This document shows positions 1-8,848 of a stretch of 64,000 nucleotides of DNA, in pieces (within the stretch, counting starts at the first letter, position 1; every line of letters starts with the position of its first letter). Source of the stretch: Lachnospiraceae bacterium (GTDB lineage: Bacteria; Bacillota; Clostridia; Lachnospirales; Lachnospiraceae). The notes under the pieces are model-generated. The model saw only the letters and a list, made by a program, of their open reading frames with translations. It did not search any database and had not been told where the DNA came from. The position numbers were made by a program, and so were the translations under genes. The stretch lies in the NCBI GenBank assembly GCA_017542245.1, contig JAFXXN010000135.1:62001-126000 (forward strand), in the 5' to 3' direction.

Positions 1-746
1 TTGATATCACAATGCCTTCAGTAAAGTGCAAATGTGGTAAGCTCCATCCCGTAACTCAGGTACGTAACCAGCTTATAGATATATTTGGTACCATGGGATT
101 TGAAGTTTATGACAACTTTGAGATTGAAAATGAATATTACAACCTGACAGCACTTAACATTCCTCAGGACCATCCGGCTCGTGATATGCAGGATACTTTC
201 TATATATCACCTGATTACCTGTTGATTTCACAGACCAGCGCGGCACAGATTCATGTTATGGAAAATAAGAAGCCTCCGCTCAAAATTCTTTCACCCGGTA
301 AGGTTTTCCGTTCGGATGATGATGCTACACATTCACCTATGTTCACTCAGATGGAAGGCCTCGTAGTAGATAAGGGCATCACACTTTGTGACCTTAAGGG
401 CATGCTTGATGTACTCGTAAAGAAGATATTCGGCGAAGGTACTACCACAAGACTTCGTCCTTCATATTTCCCGTTTACCGAGCCCTCGGTAGAAGTAGAT
501 GTCAGCTGTTTTGAGTGCGGTGGCAAGGGCTGCAGACTATGCAAGGGTACAGGCTGGATAGAGGTACTCGGCGCAGGTATCGTAAACAAGAAAGTATTAG
601 AGAACTGCGGTATCGACTCAGAAGAATACAGCGGACTTGCATTCGGTGTAGGTATCGAGAGACTTGCAATGCTTAAATACGGCATCAATAATATCAAGTT
701 ACTGTACGAGTCAGATTTAAGAGTACTTGAGCAGTTAGATGACTAA
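1..746 (+). CDS. pheS: Phenylalanyl-tRNA synthetase alpha subunit (5' end outside window)
   Basis: Catalytic subunit of the alpha2-beta2 enzyme that charges tRNA-Phe in the cytosol. The reading frame is open to the window edge, and the residues before the first Met (D-I-T) match the family's conserved entry into the catalytic core, so this is the C-terminal ~248 residues of a ~340-residue protein. The class II motif 2 region ([13 protein letters not shown]) and motif 3 ([10 protein letters not shown]) are present. A Cys-rich stretch ([12 protein letters not shown]) precedes the conserved GWIE segment, as in other PheS proteins. pheT follows after 54 bases, so the two are probably one operon. 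Identity is certain; only the missing start is unresolved. Confidence 0.97.
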   Translation, partial: DITMPSVKCKCGKLHPVTQVRNQLIDIFGTMGFEVYDNFEIENEYYNLTALNIPQDHPARDMQDTFYISPDYLLISQTSAAQIHVMENKKPPLKILSPGKVFRSDDDATHSPMFTQMEGLVVDKGITLCDLKGMLDVLVKKIFGEGTTTRLRPSYFPFTEPSVEVDVSCFECGGKGCRLCKGTGWIEVLGAGIVNKKVLENCGIDSEEYSGLAFGVGIERLAMLKYGINNIKLLYESDLRVLEQLDD

Positions 747-749
747 AAT

Positions 750-776
750 CAATCAGAGAACCGTCCCGGTGATCGA
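750..776 (-). repeat. Short dispersed GGGACGG repeat, copy A
   Basis: On the minus strand this reads GATCACCGGGACGGTTCTCT followed by GATTG. The core GGGACGGTT with a trailing GAT-pyrimidine-G also occurs at 3234-3300 (two copies, inverted) and 1003-based positions 51003-51029. It lies between pheS and pheT, upstream of the pheT ribosome binding site, so it should be transcribed in the pheST message. Confidence 0.6.
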
Positions 777-800
777 TAAATATAATTAGGAGGAAAAATC

Positions 801-3221
801 ATGTTAGTACCCATAAGTTGGTTAAAAGACTATGTAGATATAGATGTAACCATGGATGAGCTCGAGAAAAAGATGTTCGACTGTGGTTTCGAAGTAGAAG
901 AGAAATACGAGATAGGTAAAGATATCTCTAAGGTAGTTGTAGGCGAAGTAGTAGAGTGCGAGCCCATCCCCGAGACCCACCTTCACGTATGTAAAGTAAA
1001 TGTTGGCACAGGTGAGAACCTTCAGATCTGCTGTGGTGCAGATAATGTTTGCGTTGGAAAGAAATTCCCTGTAGCTCTTGAGGGAGCACAAGTTTATGCT
1101 ACTGCAAAAGATCATGTGACCATTGAAGGCGTTATGACCATAAAGAAGGGCAAGCTTCGCGGCTATGAGTCATTTGGTATGCTTTGTTCAGGCACGGAAC
1201 TTGGCGTAACAGAGGATATGTACCCCGGCGCAGGCTACAACGGACTTCTGGTATTACCCGATGACGCAGCACCCGGTGCAGATGTAAAGCCCATCTTAGG
1301 ACTTGATGATTATATCTTCGACGTATCCATTACAGCAAACCGTCCTGACTGCCAGAGTATCTTCGGCTTAGCCAGAGAAGTGGCAGCAGTACTTGAAAAG
1401 CCTGTAAAGGAGCCGGCACTTAACTATACCGAAAACGGAAAAGCAAAAGACGGTTTCAAGGTAACAGTAGAAGCACAGGATCTTTGCCCTCGTTATATCG
1501 GACATTATGTATCGGATGTAACTATCGGCGAGTCACCCGCATGGATGAAGAGAAGACTTGCACTTGTAGGACTTAAAGCCATTTCAAATATCGTAGATAT
1601 CACTAACTATGTATTAAAAGAAATCGGCCAGCCTATGCATGCATTTGATGAGAATTACCTTGAGGGAAATGCTATCAATGTCAGACGTGCAAAAGATGGC
1701 GAGAAAATCCAGACACTTGACGAGAAAGAATTTGCACTTAATAATTCAAACCTTGTAATCTGTGACGGCGTAAAGCCCGTAGCACTTGCAGGTATCATGG
1801 GAGGTCTCAATTCCGAGATCAGAGATACCACAAGCGGAGTAGTATTTGAGTCAGCAAAATTCGCTCGTGACAATATCAGAAAAAGCTCAAGAGCATTAGG
1901 ACAGAGCTCAGATTCCAGCGCACGTTTTGCAAAGGGCGTTGATGAATATTCAACAGTTATGGCTATGAAGAGAGCACTTCACTTGGTAGAAGAGCTCGGA
2001 TGCGGAAAAGTATCTCCCACGCATGTAGAGGTAACATCCGGCAACTCCGTAGAGCCCACTGAGATGAAGGCTAAGATCAGTAAGGTAAACAAGGTGCTCG
2101 GTATCGATGTACCCGCAGCTGATATTGAGAGAATCCTTAAGAACCTTAATTTCGCACCCGTTATAAACGGTGATAACCTGACCATTCAGGTACCTGCATA
2201 CAGAGAGGATATGGAATCATATCCCGATATCGCAGAGGAAGTTATCAGAATGTACGGCTATGATCATGTAACACCTACATTCCTTGATACAGCAAAGGTA
2301 ACTGCCGGCGGCATGAATAAGATACAGAAGGCAGAGCTTAAGTTAAAGAAAGCGTTATGTGCAACAGGCGCATCGGAAGGCATCCATTATTCATTCTTCT
2401 CACCTGCTGACCTTGATCTTCTCAGGATAGCAGCAGATGCACCTGAGAGAAATGTAATAAAGATCCTTAATCCTATAAATGAAGACCTTTCTATCATGAG
2501 GACAACCTTAGCAGCTCAGATGATCCGTGCTATGGCCCGTAACCAGAAGAAGGGCAGATTTGACGGCAGAATTTATGAAATCGGAAACCGTTTCTTCCCG
2601 AAGGCACTGCCTATCACAGAGTATCCTTATGAAAAGAAGACTTTATGTGTAGGTGTATTCGGTAAGGACGAGAGCTTCTTTACATTAAAGGGTATCGCCG
2701 AAACAGTAGCTGAGACCTTCTGTTTAGAGTTTAAGTTTAAGGAAGGACAGAAGCCTTACCTTCATCCTTATCAGACAGCTTACATTTACCTGGGTGAGGA
2801 AGAGATAGGATACTTAGGAAAAGTAACCTATGAGATTATGGACGAACTCGATGCCAGAGAGTCAATGTATGTAATGGAGATCGATCTCGACAAGATCAGT
2901 GCTTACTATGGCACAGTACCGAAGTTCACTCCTATCCCTAAGTTCGCTGAAGAGTCAAGAGACCTGGCACTTGTTATGGACAAGAAGGTTACCTGCGGTG
3001 AAGTGGAGGATGCCATCAAGGAAGCATGCAAGTATGTTAAGGAAGTAACACTTTTTGACGTATATGAGGGCAAGCAGATCGGTGAAGACAAGAAGTCCAT
3101 GGCATTTACAGTAAAGTTTGTTCCGGGTGAAGAAGAGTTCACCGGAGAGATGATCGACGGATATGTAAAGAAAATACTTAAGAATCTTAAGAATAAACTG
3201 GATGTAGAGCTGAGAAGCTGA
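801..3221 (+). CDS. pheT: Phenylalanyl-tRNA synthetase beta subunit
   Basis: Beta subunit of phenylalanyl-tRNA synthetase, 806 residues, the normal length for the bacterial long form. It holds the tRNA-binding and editing modules and completes the heterotetramer with PheS. Visible parts are the N-terminal EMAP/tRNA-binding domain (about residues 40-150), the B3/B4 editing region (ITANRPDC, then IVDITNYVLKEIGQPMHAFD at about 265-285), the B5 domain (about 400-480), a catalytic-like core, and the C-terminal anticodon-binding ferredoxin-fold domain (PKFAEESRDLALVM onward). An AGGAGG site lies 8 bases before the ATG. A long repeat-derived hairpin follows the stop codon. Confidence 0.98.
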   Translation: MLVPISWLKDYVDIDVTMDELEKKMFDCGFEVEEKYEIGKDISKVVVGEVVECEPIPETHLHVCKVNVGTGENLQICCGADNVCVGKKFPVALEGAQVYATAKDHVTIEGVMTIKKGKLRGYESFGMLCSGTELGVTEDMYPGAGYNGLLVLPDDAAPGADVKPILGLDDYIFDVSITANRPDCQSIFGLAREVAAVLEKPVKEPALNYTENGKAKDGFKVTVEAQDLCPRYIGHYVSDVTIGESPAWMKRRLALVGLKAISNIVDITNYVLKEIGQPMHAFDENYLEGNAINVRRAKDGEKIQTLDEKEFALNNSNLVICDGVKPVALAGIMGGLNSEIRDTTSGVVFESAKFARDNIRKSSRALGQSSDSSARFAKGVDEYSTVMAMKRALHLVEELGCGKVSPTHVEVTSGNSVEPTEMKAKISKVNKVLGIDVPAADIERILKNLNFAPVINGDNLTIQVPAYREDMESYPDIAEEVIRMYGYDHVTPTFLDTAKVTAGGMNKIQKAELKLKKALCATGASEGIHYSFFSPADLDLLRIAADAPERNVIKILNPINEDLSIMRTTLAAQMIRAMARNQKKGRFDGRIYEIGNRFFPKALPITEYPYEKKTLCVGVFGKDESFFTLKGIAETVAETFCLEFKFKEGQKPYLHPYQTAYIYLGEEEIGYLGKVTYEIMDELDARESMYVMEIDLDKISAYYGTVPKFTPIPKFAEESRDLALVMDKKVTCGEVEDAIKEACKYVKEVTLFDVYEGKQIGEDKKSMAFTVKFVPGEEEFTGEMIDGYVKKILKNLKNKLDVELRS

Positions 3222-3231
3222 TCCGTTCAGA

Positions 3232-3300
3232 GGTTGATCAGGGGGACGGTTTTGTGATCGGTTTTAAAAATCGATTGCGGAGCCGTCCCTCTGATTGACT
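3232..3300. repeat. Inverted pair of GGGACGG repeats forming a long hairpin
   Basis: Two copies of the short repeat face each other. The left arm (about 3234-3261) contains TCAGGGGGACGG and the right arm (about 3270-3299) contains CCGTCCCTCTGA. With G-U pairs allowed, the arms pair almost continuously for about 28 positions around an A/T-rich loop (GTTTTAAAAA). The hairpin sits directly after pheT and could end or protect the pheST transcript; the bases after it (ATTTTCTACA) are only a weak T-tract. The arrangement resembles a BIME (paired REP sequences). Confidence 0.65.
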
Positions 3301-3323
3301 ATTTTCTACAGATGTGTTATTAT
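3295..3323 (+). promoter_or_regulatory. Candidate sigma-A promoter for the CotH-like gene
   Basis: TTGACT at 3295-3300 and TATTAT at 3318-3323 with a 17-base spacer, 46 bases before the ATG at 3369. The -35 box overlaps the end of the repeat hairpin. Confidence 0.5.
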
Positions 3324-3368
3324 ATAATGTCGGGATAAAAAATAAAAATATTTTATTGAGAGGGAAAA

Positions 3369-5315
3369 ATGAAGTATTTTGGTATTAAAAAGATTTTGGT
3401 TGGATGTGTGATGCTTACAGCGCTTTCAGTGGGAACTTCCTGCTCGCATGAAGAAAAAAATGTACTGCCGGATGTAACAGTTGCCCCTGTTCAGGATAGT
3501 GCTGCGAAAGAAAAAAGCGTTGTTACGGAATTAGGCGATAATGGTGCTGAAGTTACGGATGCAGTACAAGATGATGTTAAGAACGATGCTTTTGAGAATG
3601 ATAAAGATGACGAAAAAATCATCGCTCAGGACAATGATGAAACTGAAAACAATGATACGGAAAAAATCCGTTACGATGAGGATTTAAATCCGGGAAATAA
3701 TACCGAAGAGACTGAGACACCGGATGATGAGGACGAAACTGCAGATAGTGACGATGCTCAGCTTGACGATGACGAGACGGAAGATGATTATTCCGAAGAT
3801 GATGATCATTATCCGGATTATGATGAAGAAGAGGAAGACGACGATGATATTCCGTATGACGACGATGAAGATGATGAGAACTTTGTAAACGACGGTACGG
3901 AAGATAATTCATATTCGGATACTGTGGAAAGCAATGCTTCTTCAAAAGATAAGACAATTGATGCTCAGACCATCAAGAAACAGCTTAAGAAATTATCATC
4001 ATCCACGGACATTCCTACAGTATGCATATATACCAAGAACTGTGCGGAAGTGGTTTCAAGGGAAGACTATGTGGATTGTTATGTGTATACCATAAACTGT
4101 GATAAAGAATATAAACTGAGCGGTGATGAAGCAGGTATACGTGTAAGAGGAAATTCGACAGCATACGGTGGAAATGTAAGTCAGATAAGGAAAAATCAGG
4201 TTCCTTACAGGATAAAATTTAAGACAAAAACAAATATGTTTGGGCTTAATTCCGATGCTAAATGCAAGAGCTGGGTTCTTGTAAAAGCTGAATCAAATCT
4301 GGTTAAAACGGAAATAGCTCTGAGACTTGGCAGAACAATCGTAAGAGAGTACTGTTCTGACGGTTTACTTGTACATGCGTATCTGAACGGTGTATATAAG
4401 GGGACTTACCAGCTGTGTGAACAGAACCAGGTTAATAAGCACAGGATCAACATTTATGAAACTCCCGAGAATTATAAAGGGACAGATACAGGGTATCTTG
4501 TAGAAATAGATAATTACGGGGAAAAACCCTGCTTCTGGATCGATTACGGAAAAAACAAAACAACCGATATAGCAGGCAGGACAAAAACTTTTAAGACGGT
4601 ATGCTATTCAATAAAGAGTGATATTTATTCAGATGAACAGAAACAGTTTATAAAGAATTATGTGAGCAACACTTTTAAAATTCTTTATGAAGCATGTGAA
4701 AAAAAGAATTACTATTTCCTTGATGAGGATCAAAAACTTGTAAAAGCCAAGAAGAAACAGCTGAACAAAACGGACAGCGATGGGAATCCCATTGATCCGG
4801 CCATGATCGTTGCCGAAAAGGTGATAAATATTGACTCTGTGGTTGATATGTATATCCTGCATGAGATTGTCAAGAGTTACGATGTGGGTGAAGGAAGCTT
4901 TTATATGTATGCTGACTTCTCACCTTCAAGCACCGATTCAAGATTGACATTTACCTGCCCTTGGGACTTTGAATGGGCATATGCAGGCTCGACTTCGGAA
5001 TATCATGCCGCATTGTTTAACACTGATTCCTTTGCTGCAACCTATGAAGAAAGATCAAATCCCTGGTTTATTGTTCTGATGAAGCAGGACTGGTTTGTAG
5101 AGAGGGTTAAGGAGAGATGGACTGAGTTAAGGAAAAAGCCGGGCAAAGGTAAAAAGAATGCGATTTCTACCGCAATGGATGAAGTATTGGAGATACTTGA
5201 AACATATAAGAAGGATTTAGGAAAATCAGGTTCGGTAAGTGCCGCAAAGAGCCTTGTTTCATGGGTAGAAAAACGTATCAGTTTTATGGATAATGAATTT
5301 TTGATAAAAGACTAA
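3369..5315 (+). CDS. CotH-kinase-family lipoprotein with an acidic linker
   Basis: 648 residues. The N-terminus is a lipoprotein signal (positive start, hydrophobic core, lipobox LSVGTSC with Cys at about 25), so the protein should be anchored outside the membrane. Residues ~78-181 are an extremely Asp/Glu-rich low-complexity linker. The rest resembles the CotH domain: GIRVRGNST, KNQVPYRIKFK, KSWVLVKAESN, LNGVYKGTYQLCEQ, and a late CPWDFEWAYAG segment that fits the metal-binding Asp region. Some CotH proteins are protein kinases of the spore coat; in rumen and gut clostridia the family is also found on cell-surface proteins. The substrate cannot be read from sequence. Family call is good; kinase activity is unproven. 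Confidence 0.8.
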   Translation: MKYFGIKKILVGCVMLTALSVGTSCSHEEKNVLPDVTVAPVQDSAAKEKSVVTELGDNGAEVTDAVQDDVKNDAFENDKDDEKIIAQDNDETENNDTEKIRYDEDLNPGNNTEETETPDDEDETADSDDAQLDDDETEDDYSEDDDHYPDYDEEEEDDDDIPYDDDEDDENFVNDGTEDNSYSDTVESNASSKDKTIDAQTIKKQLKKLSSSTDIPTVCIYTKNCAEVVSREDYVDCYVYTINCDKEYKLSGDEAGIRVRGNSTAYGGNVSQIRKNQVPYRIKFKTKTNMFGLNSDAKCKSWVLVKAESNLVKTEIALRLGRTIVREYCSDGLLVHAYLNGVYKGTYQLCEQNQVNKHRINIYETPENYKGTDTGYLVEIDNYGEKPCFWIDYGKNKTTDIAGRTKTFKTVCYSIKSDIYSDEQKQFIKNYVSNTFKILYEACEKKNYYFLDEDQKLVKAKKKQLNKTDSDGNPIDPAMIVAEKVINIDSVVDMYILHEIVKSYDVGEGSFYMYADFSPSSTDSRLTFTCPWDFEWAYAGSTSEYHAALFNTDSFAATYEERSNPWFIVLMKQDWFVERVKERWTELRKKPGKGKKNAISTAMDEVLEILETYKKDLGKSGSVSAAKSLVSWVEKRISFMDNEFLIKD

Positions 5316-5370
5316 TAAACTGTAAATCTTTGCAGAATGCAGGAGAATGACCGGAAAAGGTGGGGTGTGA

Positions 5371-7071
5371 ATGGTTAACGGCATAAGACTTGACGATCAG
5401 AGTATTGGAAATAATTATAATGATCTAAGAAGCCAGGTTCAGCAGATAGAAGGGGAAAATGCGGTTGAAGCAGGCAGACAGGTAAGCGAGAATGCAGCGG
5501 AAACTTCAGCAAATGCTACTTTCGGCGGGATAAATACGACTGCAAGAATGGCTTTGGAGGATGCGGGGCTTCCTGTTAATGAAAGGAATATGAGCCTTGT
5601 CAGGGAGATGATTAATAATCAGATGTCCATTGACAGGGGGAGTGTAAGCAGGCTTGTAAGTCAGGTAAATGTATTCAGGGAAGCAGATGTTTCCACGCTT
5701 CTTTTAATGAATAAAAACAATATCCCCGTTACGCATTTTACGGCGGCTCAGCTGCAGGCTTATATAAATAATGAACAGAATCTTTCGGAGCAGATCGGAG
5801 ACGCCATAAATACTCTGATGGAACTGCTTGATACCGAAGCTTCCGCTCAAGGGACAATTACTGCCAATATGCAGGTACTAGAACTGCTTTCCGAAGGGAA
5901 CGGTGTTTTTACGGAAAATATGGCGGCACTGGGAAGTGCTGACAATATTATGAATATGGCAGAAATGGCCGGTAACGGACAGGACAGTGTTTTATCGACA
6001 TTAATGACCGGGCAGGGCAGTGCAGGAGCAGTTTATGCAGCCGGAGCTCAACAGGCAGCAGTGGTCGCAGATGAGACAGCTGTTATGAATATGCTTGAAA
6101 CGGGAAGTGTAAGCAATGTTATTGCGGAGCTTGGCACGGATGCTGAAGGCAGCGGAGCAAACTGGATGAACGGTTTCGGAGCCGACAATGACTCGTTGGG
6201 TAACTTTAATGAATTTAATACCGAAAACAGTCAGACAGGCTTAAATGGAAATATGCTTGCATCATCCGGAGAAGGAAAGGGCGGCGAGACGAGTCTTTCA
6301 GCTTTGCTTAATGAAAACGATATTCAGGATCTGAATAACCTGTTTAATAAGGTTTTTGGCGAAAAAGCAGAGTTTGGCGGAGACAGGAACGCAGCTGAAG
6401 TACTTAAAGAGATTTATCAGAATGCTTCGGGAATGGACGATACTAAGCTTCAGGAACTGTTTAAATCGGAAACATATCAGAAGCTTGTAAAGAGTGCCCT
6501 TAATTCGAAATTTACGTTAAAAGCCTCGGACATAGACTCTTCAGAGGCAATAAATGATTATTATAAGGAAACTTTTGCGGCTCTTTCTAAACTTTCGGAT
6601 ATAGCCGGAAAAGAAGGGGAAGTTGCTGAAAAAATGTCTAAACCCATGGATAATATGAAGTTCATGGATACTCTTAATAATGTATTCCCTTATATCCAGC
6701 TTCCTTTAAAACTAAATGACGGACAAGCTCACGGTGAGCTTTATGTGTTTAAGAAAGGCAGAAACAAGACCGATCCCGGGGATACAAAGAGCGTTTTGCT
6801 TCATCTTGATATGGACAGTCTCGGGCCTACCGATATACATATGGAATTAAAAACAGGTTTTTTGAAACTTAGGTTTTATTGTACCGACGAAGCTTCGAAA
6901 ACATTGCTTTCGGAGAATTTCTCAGGTCTTGAGGAAGTATTAAATGCTAAGGGGTTCTCTATAAGTTCGGAGTTTAACATAAGAACGGAGGATACCCGGA
7001 ATATGGTTGAGGCCTTGTCCGGTGACGGATCCGTTCCTGAATTTAAATATAATTTTGATGTTAAATTGTAA
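5371..7071 (+). CDS. DUF6240-like protein with FliK-like C-terminal region
   Basis: 566 residues, no signal peptide and no membrane segment. The N-terminal half has helical repeats typical of proteins labelled DUF6240 (MARMALEDAGLPVNERN-type segment, 'LLLMNKNNIPVT'). A Gly/Asn/Ala-rich middle follows (about 190-310). The C-terminal ~100 residues (from LPLKLNDGQAHGELYVFKKG) look like the globular domain of flagellar hook-length control protein FliK, with a later segment resembling its beta-alpha ending. A role in hook or rod length control is inferred from this. No other flagellar gene is in the window. The next gene follows after 37 bases and may be cotranscribed. Confidence 0.55.
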   Translation: MVNGIRLDDQSIGNNYNDLRSQVQQIEGENAVEAGRQVSENAAETSANATFGGINTTARMALEDAGLPVNERNMSLVREMINNQMSIDRGSVSRLVSQVNVFREADVSTLLLMNKNNIPVTHFTAAQLQAYINNEQNLSEQIGDAINTLMELLDTEASAQGTITANMQVLELLSEGNGVFTENMAALGSADNIMNMAEMAGNGQDSVLSTLMTGQGSAGAVYAAGAQQAAVVADETAVMNMLETGSVSNVIAELGTDAEGSGANWMNGFGADNDSLGNFNEFNTENSQTGLNGNMLASSGEGKGGETSLSALLNENDIQDLNNLFNKVFGEKAEFGGDRNAAEVLKEIYQNASGMDDTKLQELFKSETYQKLVKSALNSKFTLKASDIDSSEAINDYYKETFAALSKLSDIAGKEGEVAEKMSKPMDNMKFMDTLNNVFPYIQLPLKLNDGQAHGELYVFKKGRNKTDPGDTKSVLLHLDMDSLGPTDIHMELKTGFLKLRFYCTDEASKTLLSENFSGLEEVLNAKGFSISSEFNIRTEDTRNMVEALSGDGSVPEFKYNFDVKL

Positions 7072-7108
7072 ACTGTAAATGCTGCCATGTTTTTTGAAAG
7101 GAGATTGC

Positions 7109-7822
7109 ATGAAGACCGGAAACGGAATGAGCTATGATGATTCTGATTCATTCAGATGGACTGACATAGTGCTTGGAATATGCTTTTTTTTCGGGCTGGT
7201 CGGATTGGGGCTGTTTATTGCGGTAAATTTCCGTCCTCTTTATTACTGGAGTATTGATCTGTTCGATATTGAGCAGGAGAGCGGGTTTACCCGTGAAGTA
7301 ATTGTTGAAAATTATGATACACTTATTGATTATTGCTGTCCTTTTCATTTCGGAGAGTTAAATTTCCCCGGGTTAAAATCATCCGTATCCGGACTTTCAC
7401 ATTTTTCCGAGGTAAAAACTATGTTTATTGTTTTTTATATCCTCGGGGCGATAGGTATAGCCGTCTGTATCTACGGTTTTATTTCAAGACATCGGGAAAA
7501 GGTATTTTCGCATTTTAAAGCCTGTGCCATAACTTCCTTGGTGATACCGGCGATAATCGTTATTGTGAGCCTTATCGATTTTGATGCATTTTTTAAGTTT
7601 TTCCATAAAATTGCTTTTAGTAATGAAGACTGGTTATTTGATCCAAAGAAGGATCAGGTTATTGAAATCCTTCCGGAAGGCTTTTTTATGCTCTGCCTTA
7701 TGGTTATAGCCGGTACTGTGCTTATAGGGGCGGCAGTAGTTCTTGTCATCTATTTAAAAAAGAAAAGAAAGAAGAGATGGGGCGGAGATCTGATCCCTAA
7801 AAAAATGAATTTTTATTATTAA
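7109..7822 (+). CDS. Hypothetical membrane protein
   Basis: 237 residues when started at the ATG at 7109, which is preceded by GAAAGGAG at a 5-base distance; an upstream in-frame ATG at 7079 has no such site. Three or four hydrophobic segments are visible: near residues 18-40 (VLGICFFFGLVGLGLFIAV), ~105-125, ~140-160 and ~195-220. A Lys/Arg-rich tail ends in a Tyr pair. I recognise no domain. It follows the DUF6240-like gene closely. Confidence 0.7.
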   Translation: MKTGNGMSYDDSDSFRWTDIVLGICFFFGLVGLGLFIAVNFRPLYYWSIDLFDIEQESGFTREVIVENYDTLIDYCCPFHFGELNFPGLKSSVSGLSHFSEVKTMFIVFYILGAIGIAVCIYGFISRHREKVFSHFKACAITSLVIPAIIVIVSLIDFDAFFKFFHKIAFSNEDWLFDPKKDQVIEILPEGFFMLCLMVIAGTVLIGAAVVLVIYLKKKRKKRWGGDLIPKKMNFYY

Positions 7823-7855
7823 CAGAATGTTTACATATTTATTAGGAAAACATAC

Positions 7856-7884
7856 TTGCCTTAGAGTACGGAAAATGCTATAAT
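7856..7884 (+). promoter_or_regulatory. Candidate promoter 1 upstream of the DegV gene
   Basis: TTGCCT at 7856-7861 and a consensus TATAAT at 7879-7884, spacer 17. It lies about 90 bases upstream of the start codon, giving a long leader if used. Confidence 0.45.
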
Positions 7885-7922
7885 TTCATCTGCTTTGTTG
7901 ATTTTTTTATGTACGGTAAGTG

Positions 7923-7951
7923 TTGAATTACTCATCAAAGTATAGTATTAT
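7923..7951 (+). promoter_or_regulatory. Candidate promoter 2 upstream of the DegV gene
   Basis: TTGAAT at 7923-7928 and TATTAT at 7946-7951, spacer 17, ending 20 bases before the ATG at 7972. This and promoter 1 could act in tandem. Confidence 0.5.
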
Positions 7952-7971
7952 AGCAATAAGGCGGTATAAAC

Positions 7972-8847
7972 ATGAATGATTATATCATAGTGTCGGACGG
8001 AACGATCGACCTTGACAGAAAAACGGTTGAGAAACTGGGAATCAGAGTTATCCCGATGATATATATTCTTAACGGTACGGAGCACTTTTTTGATCCTTCG
8101 GCAGAGGATTTTGATTTTAGCGGATTTTATGAACAGGTGAATGCAGGTGTTCCTGTTTCAACCTCACAGAATCCGCCGCGGATTTTTACTGATTTCTTTC
8201 TGGAACTGCTTAAGGGTTATAAGAAAATCCTTTATATCTGTTTTTCTTCGGGACTGAGCGGAAATTACGGATCGGCTTATATTGCTGCTGAAGAAGTTAT
8301 GCAGGATAATCCGGGATGCGAGATAAAGGTGATCAACTCCCTTTGCGCTTCTGTTGGTGAAGGATACCTGGTAAGGGCAGTCTGCGAAAAGAGAGATGAG
8401 GGAGCTTCATTCGAGGAAATTACAGAATATGCCGAGAAAATTAAAAGGGATGTATGCCACTGGTTTGTTGTAGGAAATCTTGAACAGCTTAAAAGGGGCG
8501 GCAGGATTAACGCGGTGGAAGCCAAACTGGGCTCGATACTTAACATACATCCGATCCTGACTACAGACAGTGAAGGAAAGCTTATGGTTTCCGAAAAAGT
8601 CAGGGGTATGAAAAAGGCAATACATGAACTGGTGGATAAGTTTCTGAAATATTCTGATGAAAGTATTATGCATAGAGTGATAGTTGCTCATGCGGGGGCC
8701 CCGGAACTTGCTGAACAGCTTATTTCTCTTCTGAAAGAGACTGGACGTATAAGTGAATTCCTTACAGAGGAGATCGGACCGGTGATAGGAGCCCATACAG
8801 GCGCACCTATGTGTGCAGTGGTATTTACAGGGACTCAGGAGGAGTAA
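7972..8847 (+). CDS. DegV family fatty-acid-binding protein
   Basis: 291 residues. Proteins of this family bind a fatty acid and act with fatty acid kinase FakA (FakB role); many Firmicutes carry several copies. The N-terminal domain shows the usual Ser/Asp start (IIVSDGTIDLD) and the early strand-turn IRVIPMIYILNG. The lipid-pocket segment PVSTSQNPPR is clear, as are FSSGLSGNYGSAYIA and the C-terminal GPVIGAHTGAPM motif. It is cytosolic with no signal. The YhfC-like gene starts one base after the stop codon, so the two are cotranscribed. The family is certain; the specific lipid is not known. Confidence 0.92.
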   Translation: MNDYIIVSDGTIDLDRKTVEKLGIRVIPMIYILNGTEHFFDPSAEDFDFSGFYEQVNAGVPVSTSQNPPRIFTDFFLELLKGYKKILYICFSSGLSGNYGSAYIAAEEVMQDNPGCEIKVINSLCASVGEGYLVRAVCEKRDEGASFEEITEYAEKIKRDVCHWFVVGNLEQLKRGGRINAVEAKLGSILNIHPILTTDSEGKLMVSEKVRGMKKAIHELVDKFLKYSDESIMHRVIVAHAGAPELAEQLISLLKETGRISEFLTEEIGPVIGAHTGAPMCAVVFTGTQEE

Positions 8848-8848
8848 A

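Noticed and set aside
3619-3957. His/Arg-rich open frame on the minus strand
   Set aside because: It is the mirror of the Asp/Glu-rich GAT/GAC tract in the CotH-like gene, with no ribosome site; an antisense shadow.
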